Positions 39,401 through 51,400 of a stretch of 64,000 nt of DNA are shown here, in pieces (positions within the stretch are counted from its first letter, which is position 1; each line of letters starts with the position of its first letter). The DNA is taken from contig JAVLUZ010000508.1 in assembly GCA_036768485.1 (NCBI GenBank), forward strand, positions 248,001 to 312,000, read 5' to 3'. The notes under the pieces were generated by a model. The model did not search any database, was not told the DNA's origin, and saw only the letters and a program-made list of their open reading frames with translations. The position numbers were made by a program, and so were the translations under genes. Origin of the DNA: Mermis nigrescens. Lineage: Eukaryota; Nematoda; Enoplea; Mermithida; Mermithidae.

Positions 39401-42400
39401 GATTTCTAAATTCGATAATACATAAGCGGTTTGCACTTTTACACTTTCAAATAAAACGCATCATAAAGCTCATCATAACGCAAATGACACTGTATTAGAT
39501 ATATCACGTAAAGCGTGCTCTCACATTATTGGGGCACCTCACATCCAACGTATATACTAATAAAACATATAACCAGGGCCGCATTTAAGGGGGACGGGGG
39601 CGGCGGCCTCCCTGGCCGTAAAAAAAATTTTGAGAGGCGAGATGATGAACGAAATAATGGAAAAATCTCATGTCTTTGTCGTAAAATCTTCAAATTTCCG
39701 GCACTTCGCGCCGGATGTGAAGTATTTCCCAAAATCTTGGCCCAAACGCAACCAAGAAAAATGACACTTTTTTATAGCATTTTAATTTAGAAAAAATTTT
39801 TTAATAAAATGCGATTTTGCGAGCTATCCCGACGATGAAGGGATGAAGGATGAAGTTTGGGTGTGCTTGTTTGGGTAGGGTATCCCTTCATCTTCCCTGT
39901 TATATGTATGTATGTATAATACTAAGTGTTAAATTAATTGATAATTAATGATTAATAATTGATATTAATAATAATTAATAATTAATAACATGATAATCTT
40001 ATTCCATTGTTTTCAGAGGTCAAGTGCTGCCTGACAATTCCCTAATGGATACAGTGGATGTTGAGCTAACTCACGACGGCGTCAAATATTGTGTGCAGGT
40101 AAATAAGCTGAACTCACGATTTTCGGCTGGATCCGCTTGATGCATTAATCAATTAATTAATCGTGCTATATAATTAGGTTTTAAATGAAGTCGAAGGATG
40201 GACTTAATTTTTGACGAAAAGTTTAGAAAATTGTAGTTTCAAGGATTCGATAAAATTGCGAGATTACGGACGACTAAAATAGTACTAATTTGGGGTGGTT
40301 AATGCGAAATGCTGTTTTAAATAATGCACTTTAAATTATAATATGAATATTATTTTATTTTTTTGCCACATACTGTTGTAAATAATGCTCTATATTATAA
40401 TTGGATATTTTCTTTAAAATTATTTTTTGTCAGATACTTTTATAAATAATGCTCTTTTTATTATAGTTGAATTTTTTTTAAAATTATTTTTTGCCAGATA
40501 CTCTTTTAAACAATGCTTTTTATATTATAATTAAATTTTTTTATATTTTTTTGATTTATTTTCTTCTGCCAGATACTGTTATAAATAGTGCTCTTTATAT
40601 TATAATTGAATTTTTTCATTTTGTAAATTTTTTTTGTAAAAAGGTAACGCGATCTGGGCCTCAGACATATTATTTGGTAATGAATGGTAGCGGTATTACG
40701 GTTGAATATCACCGAATGTCGGACGGAGGTCTGTTGCTATCGTACAACTTCAATTCGTATACGTGTTACATGAAGGAGGAAGTTGACAAATATCGCGTGC
40801 AAATCGGCAACAAAACTATCGAGTTCGAAAAGAACAACGATCCCACTCAGCTAAGGTTTGTTTTTATGAATAATTGTAATAAAAACGTATTAAATTTAAA
40901 AAATATAAATAATAAATTTATAAAAAAAATACAAATATATATAAAATATTCAAACTTCAATCGCGCTGATCAGTTTGGCTCTGATGCCCCGCCTTCTATT
41001 TTTAGCCTTACGCGTCCATGCGCAATCGATAAATCGTTTATCTTCCTATTTTTAGATCCCCTTCTACGGGCAAGCTGGTGCAATATCTAGTCGAAGACGG
41101 TGGCCACGTTTTCGCCGGCAGTCCCTACGTCGAACTTGAAGTTATGAAGATGATAATGACGTTGAGTGTGACCGAAAGCGGATGGTACGATCCAGATATG
41201 CACTGCATTGCGTAGAGATTCTGGGGTGAATATGGTCAAAAAACTTGTATATGGCGTACAAAGCCCAAAATTTTTATACTTTTGGCAAACAGATGGCTAA
41301 AAATGCTTAAAACAGCACCTTTTTTTGCGAATTTTTTTCGAAAAATTCGCAAATTTAAGGGCGAGGATTAAAAAAATTTCTGTCGATTGAAAATCTTTTT
41401 TAGGGGGGTTCAAACCCCCCTCCTAAACCCCTTCCCCAATATCATGTACGGTACGATCCTTCCGTTTATTCTACTGTAAATACATAGACACCTGCGAGGA
41501 ATGGATTTAGTAAATCCATCGCGTGAGATCGATCGTTTTCCAAGGTTATTCAATATTTCGGGTTCTCTTTAATCTTCGATAATTAATAATTTTTGTCTAA
41601 TACCGCAACATGTCTTTATAATTCGAATGAATGTCAAATATATCCTTTTCGCCCCCCCCCAATACTAAACTTTTTAAATTCAAAAATCTTAAAAATTAGT
41701 CGTTTTTGAAGTGGCGGTTGTCCTCCAAAATTCTCAGCCGTTTTCTCTTGTATTAGCAAACAATTTTCTACATATCTTCGTCTTGATTTCTTATGCCCTT
41801 ATTCAGACATGCACAGCATGGGAATTCGGAGTGGGGGTAGAAATTTTTAAAGTACCTTTTTGGGTCCAAAATGGTGAATACGCGTTAAAAACATCGTTTT
41901 TTGCATTTCTGACGATGCTCGATCTTTCTAGAGCATAAAAACATGAAAAAATTCTTGAAAAAATAAAAAGTCGATAAAATTGAACAAAATATAGTCCAAA
42001 CATGAGTGTATGGCGCGAAGCGCCGAAAATTTGTCACTTTTGAGCAAACAGATAGCTAAAAAGGCGCAAAAAGACACCTTTTCTACGAAATTTCAGCAAA
42101 TTTTCGGAAACATGCAAAATCGCGAATTCTTTTTTGGGGGGGGGCGGGTTAAAGAATTTCTGGGGAAGAGGGACGTGCAAATTTTTCGAGGGGTGAAGAC
42201 CCCTCCAAACCTCTCCTAAGGTCATAGGTATATGCCCTAATCTTGTGCTGTTGCATATTTAATACAGTATTTGCATTATTCGGCTTTGATTCGCTTGAAA
42301 ATTCGTTGTTTACCTGAATTATTCTTTGTCTTATAGTGTTCATTATTTGAAAAGATCCGGGGCCGTCTTGAGCGCTGGAACAATCATTGCGAAATTGGCT

Positions 42401-45400
42401 TTGGATGATCCTAATCGGGTTAAAACGGTAAGCACAGCTATCATATTGTTATAATAATTTTTGATGCAAAAATCGTGAAAATCAGTCGCTTTTTGAATTG
42501 GCGCTTGTTCTGCAAAATTTTCAGCAAAGCTGTATGCAAATGAGTTAAATGAAATTGTACAGTTTGAAAATAAAATTTATAGCTTCTTTTGTATTTCATG
42601 CTTGTCTTGTCTTCTCCAAATAGTATCTCCTACGAATTTTTAAAAGTCAAGAAGCATACATATGTACATTTACGTGATCTTTGTGGTGATCACTTCCCCC
42701 TCCCTTCGCCCCTCCAGAAATTTTTCACCCTCCTCCTAGAATTCGCGATTTTCGAAACAGTATTCGTAGAAAAGGTAATTTTAAGCGGTTTTGCTATCTG
42801 CTTGCTCAAAAGTGTCAAATTTTCGGCGCTTCGCGCCATATACTTACTTTTTGATTATATTTTGTCCAATTTATCCAAATTTTTGATTTTTTCGGAATTC
42901 TTTCATGTTTTAACAGGTTAGAAAGCTAGAACATCGTTAGAAACGCCAAAAATGATTTGCTTGACGCGTATTAACCGTTTTTAAGCCAAAAAGGCACTTT
43001 AAAATTGCACACACTTATCAGAATTCTCGTGCTACATGTGTATGCATATCGGAGAAGGACTATAAATATAGCGTTTTTTGACAATTTTTTCCCTTTTCCC
43101 AGGCCGTGCCGTACGACGGCATTTTTCCCATTTATTCTCTTGTGCCATCACACAGCGAAAAGCTGTATTTGACATTCCGCGAAGTTTCCGATCATTTGAA
43201 GCACATTTTGGATGGATATACACTACCGGAGCCGAAATTTTCGCAAGATTTACGACATAGCGTCGAACGCCTCTTCACCGTGTTGAAAGATCCGTTTTTG
43301 CCTTTATTGGAATTACAGGTGCATAAATACACATTTACGTGTTTAACAGCTCCTCATATGCAGGCACGTAGCTGGCCGTCCTATTTTGGGGGGACCGACA
43401 CCAATTTTTGGGGGGACTAAGCCCAAAAAGGCCAAAAATAGCACAAAATAATGTTTAAAAGTCCGATTTTTCTAGAATTAGTGGGGGGTTCCGAAACTCC
43501 CCCATTCCCCCTAGAGATACGTGCCTGCTCATATGCAAACGGAGATGAAACCTCTTTTGGGTGCAAACTGCATTTAGTTAATGAGCAATGTTCACAGGTG
43601 GCTGTGATAAGAAAATTTTTTCCAACTTTGTCGTATAAAGCTTCGGAATGGTTTTCAGTATTTCGCGTACGAAATTTTCGAGCAGCGATGGTAATAGTGT
43701 AAAGCTCGGCTGCCATTTCAAGCTATATGTACATATCGCATTACAACGTGCTACAAATTATTTCGTTCTACGCGAGTATTATAATTTGCGCATGCACACA
43801 CTATCCCATCTGTGTACTGCCGTCAACAATCGAGAAAGAAATAAGCCGTGTAATTGCTTCCTTGAGCATATACGTAGTACTTACATAGCGTCTACGTGTT
43901 TACATAACGTTCGAGTGCGTAACAATTAATTTCATGCAGTAATGTTTTTAATTAAACTATTCATAAAAAGATGTTTTACTGTATGTATTACCGAGACATT
44001 TAATCGGTTTTTAATGAGTTGCTTACGCCGTCTGAATCGCTGCTCGTAATTCCACATTGGACTGAATTTTACATTAGATAAATGACTACCTAAGGTCTTA
44101 ATGTAGTAGGTACAAGGTAATACGAATCAAAATTATAAAAAATACGACATCATATACAGATACAAGTTTAATTAAAGAAAGATCGCGAAGGAAGCAATCA
44201 ATTTTCAACGATTGCGAATTGAACTGCTTGGCTAATAACTTTGCTAATTTGATCGTTAGGAAGCAATGTCGGTTATTAGTCAACGAATCCCTGCCGAAGT
44301 GGAGGAGAAAGTTCGTCATTTGATGACCAACTACGCCAATAACATCACTTCGGTCATGTGCCATTTCCCGTCTCAGCAAATAGCCGACGTGATGGATAAA
44401 TATGCGGCTAAATTGCAAAAGAAGCAAGAACGCGAAGTGTTCTTTATGACAACGCAGGCTTTGTTGTCATTGGTGCAAAGATAAATAACGTCACGCAAAA
44501 ATCAAAAGCATGCTAAGTGTTCGTATAGAAAAGAATGTATAATGTATTGCAAAATAATTGTATAAATCGTTAATAAAATGCATGTGCCTTTGCATAGAAA
44601 AGCGTGAATTTTTATTTTATTTTTCAGATATCGGGGAGGCATCCGCGGTCATCTTAGGTGCGTCATTCACGATCTTTTGAAACAATACTTGAGCACAGAA
44701 TTGTACTTTGAACAGCATCAATACGACAAGAGCGTAACCATGCTAAGGTGAGTAAGGACATACACGCAAAAGAGGTTTTGGGGAGATCCCTCTACCCAGA
44801 ACCGGACGCTCCCCTATCCCCGGAATCCGAAAATTCTTGACCCCCACTCTGATTTTTGGCAAAAAATGCGTTTTTTGGTCGCTGTTTTGCCAAACATTGA
44901 AGGCCATTCTCTCCCCATCCCCTATAAACGGCTGGAGACCCCACAGAAAATTTTGAGCTGTGGCATGTTTGTGAGTAAATCAAAAAGTTTGAATATACGG
45001 TGACCGTTTTGTATATTTATATGAAGTTGTCCGACTTCGTTGCTTCTTTCTGCTATCTTTTGTTAGCGAGAACGTAATTAAATCCTGCGATGGCCGCCTC
45101 TTTAAATGTATCGAACAATGTGGCTCAGGACGTAAAAATTTCGCCTATTGTACATCAAAACTGGTTTGCCTCTTAGTCTCGATGTAATATACATAAGATA
45201 AACCGTTATTTTATTGTCCAGTTCAGCTCGAATTTCGACTGCGGAGATTCTTCGTATGCACATTATATATTTTCATATGCCTACGTGTAGCAGGGGAATG
45301 GGGCATCCCCGATCCAAAAGAGGTCGTCCTCATACATGATCTGGGGCTTCAACCCCCAGAAAAATTTTCACCCCCGCAAATAATTTTTCATCCCCTTAGA

Positions 45401-48400
45401 ATTGGCAATTTTGAAGTTCCCAAGAATTTTCTAAAATTTGCTGAAAAGATGCCTTTTTAGAGCGTTTTTCGCTATCTATTTGCTCAAAAGTGCCGAATTT
45501 TCGGCGCTTCTCGCCATTACACTCATGTTTTGACTATATTTTGTTCGATTTGTTTCGACTTTTTTGATTTTTTTCTAAATTTTTTCATGTTTTATGCTCT
45601 AGAGCATCGTCATGAAACGCTGAAAAACGATGTTTTAAACGCGTACCTATGTACCATTTTTTGGATCCAAGAAAGGCACTTTATAATTTCACCCCCCCCT
45701 CCTCTCCCCTTAGAATTCTCATGCTGTGCATGCATGCTTGTCCCCCATTCCCTAGAGTTATACATTTTTGCCCCCTCCGCTTCTTTAAAAACATGCATTT
45801 TGGCCGGAAATTGGCCGACTGACTTCCCCACTCGAAATTTTGAGCTGTTACGTGTCTGCACATATGTAATATGTATGAGTCGAAGCTGATTTCTATCACG
45901 TGTTTTAGAGATCGCTACAAGGATAACATGGCCAAAGTGACCAGAGCTATTTTTTCTCATTCTCGAATACACAAGAAGAATCAGCTGATGATTCTGATCA
46001 TGGACCATATCAGCGCTCACGAGCCTGGTCTCACTGAAGAATTGAAAGACGTTTTAAACCAATTGACCTCTTTGGGCGTTGCCGAACATTCCAAAGTTGC
46101 CTTGAGGGCCAGGCAAATTTTGATAGCGTCTCATCAACCGTCGTACGACAGCAGGCATAATCAGGTACTAGAACAAAATATTAAACGCGAATGGAGTTAT
46201 TATGATGAGCCGTTCATCCCTCAACAGAATTTAAAGACTTTCATATCGCTATTTTGGGCAAAAAATTGTTTTTAAGCGTTTTCAGGTGCTTTAATCGCCT
46301 TTTTTCTCTCTCACCAAAATAGGTCATTTATGCCCATTTTATTTACTAGCTAAAAATGATCCCACCCGAAATTTTGATATAAAACATAGTATCTTTTCTT
46401 TAGCGAGCTTTTATTATTCTTTCAGCTTCACTGCTCTGCCGCTCACGGTTTTTTTTGTATTTGACAAAAAATTTTCCCGATGTGATAAGACTTTTCAGGA
46501 CCGTCTTTTTACATGCACATAGATTTTTTGGAAGACAAAAACTGTAAAAAAGTGTAAAATTCCCTTGAATTTTTCGTCGCTTCGCGCCGGAATGAGTAAT
46601 TGTTTGTTCTATATATGTATTTTTAAAATGGCAGAATTTGCATTTAGACTGGAAAAACGTCAAATTTTTTGGCGCTTCTCGCTGTTTTGAGACAATATTT
46701 AGTAATTTTTGGCGTCAGAAACCTAGAAAATAGCTAAAATACATCACCAAAGGTCGAAAAACCCTGTTTTACGACACTAGAATCGCTACTGTACCTTATT
46801 ATAGAACACAAAAATTTGCATGTACAAAATGTACAAAGACTTTTGGGGATTATCTTTGTACATGTACAAACGGACCTTGTACAAAAAACACTGCTGCCGC
46901 TGCTTACATATTTAAGCAGAACCGTAGCCAAGGGAGGGGGCGAGGCACTTGCACCCCCCTCAACCTCTCCCTGAAACCCTAAAAAAATTGTGTGCCGGAT
47001 TCATTGATCAGCTATAGTTTTTGCCTTCTAGCTCACTCAAAACAGCTCAGAGTTATGACACGTAAAACATGAAATTTTTCCGGCGCTTCGTTCGGTATTC
47101 ATTGATTATATATGTTTGTTGTCTTCTAGCCCGCTCAAATTCGAGCTGGACTTGCAAAATATGTCAAATTTTTGTCGGCGCTTCGCTCTGAATCATTCAT
47201 TATCTATATTGTTTATCTCTGTAAAGCACAATGATTAAATACAAAGGCAAGAGATAAGAAATTATTCGTCGATTGAGTGATGAGATATAATGATCGATTT
47301 GCTGTGTATGTATCAATATGAAATAGGGCGAATGAATTTTTAAAATTTTCGTGAAATTCTTCTCAAGCATCGTATAGAGCTCGCCGAGCTACGTTCAACA
47401 CTGTCTTTATTTCCGCCTATCTCCTCAGTGATTTTCGAGATATCTGGCCTCAGAAATTTTCGGCACCCCCGAAATAAAATCCTTGATGCGGGTCTGGATG
47501 TGCAGATAGTTACCCATTTGCTGACTGAATACACAGCTACTACTCTGTCCGCAACTATTCGCTATTCCCAAATTAGGTTATTAATATAGTCCAGCTCAAT
47601 TTTCTTCTATACAGTTTTTAAGCCATAAATATCCATAAACCTGACTGAAAATGCTGAATCGGTTTGTAATACAAAATTAGAAACGATCCTGTTGTCATCA
47701 TAACTGCCACTGTGCTTATGAATTTATTGAAAAATGAACATAAATAAAATGTCAGTTTTGTTTTAAATTACAGAAAACCGTGCTAATTTATCACGTAGTT
47801 CGTATTTTTTACAAAAAAGTATAAAGAAGAGAAGAGAAAGATGTGAGATATGTTTATAAGGTTGTTCAGAGATTAGTTGTGGAGTGTTTGAATCGCGCGT
47901 TTGAAGCTAAATGTATGTAGATTAATTATGATATTGAACGCAAAGCGCAATGTTTTGAATATCTGCTAAGAATTTCTGAAAAAGCGTTAAGATTAATATA
48001 CTTTTGTCCCAAAAAGTCTACACATTGTACAGAGGTTGCTTCAATAGTCTTTGTACAAGCCACAAAATTGTTGTCCCGCACCAAAAAAAAATAAAAAGTG
48101 AATGTATGTAAGACTGGCACGAAAGAATTATCTTCTTTCATTGAATTGCATTCTTTTAGCTTATAATGAATGCAGATCCTTACTTTTCATTTAGAAATGT
48201 GAAGCACATTAATAGGTTACCAAAAATGTATCACATGTGCTTTAGTATTGCTCCTATGACGACAAAATTGCAGACTTTGGTCGTTTCTGATCTCCTAATC
48301 GTCTTTTCTATTTTTCTCTGCCCGAGAGCAAAATATTAATAAACTCGACATTGTTAAATCAAAAACGGACAGTTTTTTTACGACTACACGGAAGGTGCCA

Positions 48401-51400
48401 ACCCTAAGCGTAAGTACATACATACATTACATAAGTGAAACAGTGTTGTCTCTAGAAAACTTGAGTTATGTAGTTTAGAGTGACCATACATGATCTTGGG
48501 GGTCATCCCCCGGAAAATTTTCACTATCCCCGTAAAATTTTTTCACCCCTCCTTCAGAATTGGCGATTTTTTGAAAGTTCCCAGGTATTTTCTAAAAATT
48601 TGTTGAAAAGATGCTTTTTAAGCGTTTTTAGCTATCTATTTGCTCAAAAAGTGCCAAATTTTCGGCGCTTCGCCCCATTATACTCATGTTTTGACTATAT
48701 TTTGTTTAATTTGTTGTGACTTTTTGTGTTTTTTTCAAGGTCCGTTTGTACATGTACAAAGATGGTCTCCAAAAGTCTTTGTACATTTTGTACACACAAA
48801 TTTTTGGGTACTATAATATGGTACAGAAGCGATTTTAGTGTGGTAAAAACAGAGTTGCTCGACTTTTGGTAGTGTACTTTAGCTAATTTCTGGGTCTCTA
48901 AGGGCAAAAATCACTAAGAATAATCTTAAAATGGCGCGAAGTGTCGAAAAATTTGATATTTTTCCTTTTGAAATGCGATTTCTGTCATTATAAATATATA
49001 TATGTAGAGACACATCGGGGAAAATCTTTGCCGAGTACAAAAAAAACAGTGAGCGTACCTAACCTACCATTTTTACACCCAAAAAAGGCACTTTACATAT
49101 ATTTTCACGCCCCCCAGACTTCCCATTACATATACTATACGTCTTTAAAAATCTGAACTTTTAGGTTGAGAGCATCTTTTTATCGGCCGTCGACAAGTAC
49201 AGTCAATGTTTCCAGCCGGATAATTTAACTAAACTGATTACGTCCGAAACGACAATTTTTGACGTTTTGCACGATTTTTTCTTCCACAACAACGAAACTG
49301 TGCGAAGAGCGGCGCTGGAAGTCTATGTCAGACGCGCCTACACCGCCTACGATTTAAATTGCTTGGAGCATCATCGGCTCCTTGGCAATATGATTGGTAG
49401 AAATATAATATGTTCACAGTTTGAGGTTTAACAGGGTGGGGATCCCCCACATAAAGCAGTCGCCCCCTCATTATCCAAAGTCACAAAATTTTGACCCCTG
49501 TCGATATTTAATGAAAACATGGATTTTTGGCTTATTTTCGGATACTTTTTTATCATTTTTGGCCAAAAATTTGGAGGTCATTTACCCCCTTCCTCCACTC
49601 CCTCAAAAATGGTCGGGGACTCCCTCCCAAAATTTTGAGTGTTTTTGCATGTATGGTTTAAGGCTTAAAGGGATCGTTAATCTCCCAAAGGTTGAGATTT
49701 TTTATCGCCCGTTGGCTTTTCGGCAGAAACTTTCTTAAATCGATTTTGGCACTTTTTTGTAATTTTTTGATCAAAAATAGAAGCCGTTTACACACCTCCT
49801 CTCTTGAAAAAATGGCTTATGTTCCCCATGGATTCAAAAACTAGTTCAACAATATGCTTTTCACGTTGGAAACAACGACGTTTTCTGTAGTCCTATTTTA
49901 TTCAGCAGATGCTTTGCTTGTGCAGGATTTAAAAAGTGAGTGAAAAATCTTTACACATTTGTACATGTATAGTCTAAATTTTTTTAACTGTAGCCGAAAT
50001 ATGGCTAGACAGAAGAACGGTTGGGGGACTGAACATTACTGTCTATTTTTTGTATTCGTGCACTTGTACGTAGTATGTAATGTACAGGGTGTCCCACCTA
50101 ACTATTCAACATATTCTTTCGTAATAACTCCGTTAATTCTCAATATTTCTTATGATTTTTGGATATAGTCAGAAAAATTATGATTTTTGGATATCGTCAG
50201 AAGTCCAATTGGAAACTAACTGACAAGGTTTGATCGGTTTTGCTTCTTCTGCAGAAGTTAGTATAAACCTTAGATTTTTTGTAGTCTTTCCCTTTAAAAC
50301 TTATACATATGTATTTTGCGGTCAATGCAAGCCACTCAAGCAATAAAAGATGGTGAATTTTAAGTATCTGAATGCTTTGAATCAATGAAAAAAGTTCTTA
50401 AATAAGTTCACGCAAGTTCATGAGATATTGCTGTCAAAAGCCTGTACGACAAAAAACAACATGAAAAATCATATAAAAAGTCGAGGTCATCAGAGAGGAA
50501 CTATGTAGGTTGCTACAGTTTCGTGCATTTAATCCTCTGACTTTCACCTTGACCTAGCGGCACCGGTCTAGGCGGCTAGACTGCCTCTCAAACTAAACGA
50601 ACAACAAACAAAAGGAAATGCAAACAAAAACGAGAAAAATATTTATAGAAATTTTATCGTGCGATTTTGAACCTATGAAATGCTTTCTTTCTCACTTTTG
50701 GGAACAAAAGTATGTAATTTTTGATGATATATCTAAGATGAACTTGTGTTTTTTTAAATGAAATAAAACAGTCAAAAGGAACCTAGTAAAAACACGGTGT
50801 TACTGCCTGCATAAATGCATTGATTAAAAAAGGGAACACTAAACTTACCAGTCCCGAATTCTGTTCGGCCTTCTTTACTTTTCTTACTACCCGTAATGGT
50901 CACGTTGAATTTATTGTATAATCAAAGAACGATTTTCTCGTTAATCAATATTCATGAATGCTGTTAAATCCAAACATTTGAAAGTAATTACGTATCAGTC
51001 GTTCGTGAAATAGACGAAGAATGTACAAAAGTACAGAATGTTACTAAACTTATATATGCCGTACATAAGTCGTTTAATGGAAGAATTTTGTCCAAAAAAG
51101 GTAGAAAACGACCTCCCGCTTGTTCATGCCACTATTTTTCCTCTAATGCATTATTATGAATCACTGGATTTTCAGGAGGATGTCAATGATGCCAATTGCA
51201 GCATTCGCGAGAAAAGTTGCATAAAGTTTAACCCAGACCTAGCTTTGTAGGGTTCGGGAGAATCAGAGGGCATGTCCCCTATTGTCAACTATAAGTGAAT
51301 CTCATCTGGGCCCGGTTTCAATATGTCCAGGCTTATGCTAGGTTTTAACCCGACTTTAGTGTTCAAAAGGGTACATGGTCAGGTTTATGCTTAACTTATA

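Noticed and set aside
40491..41090. 199-codon open frame as a separate small gene
   Set aside because: Its middle is ACC exon 15; the rest is tandem repeat and intron 15 read through.
44471..44480. TTG|GTGCAAAG as the true donor of intron 19
   Set aside because: It gives phase 0, while exon 20 needs phase 2, and drops the conserved VQR residues.
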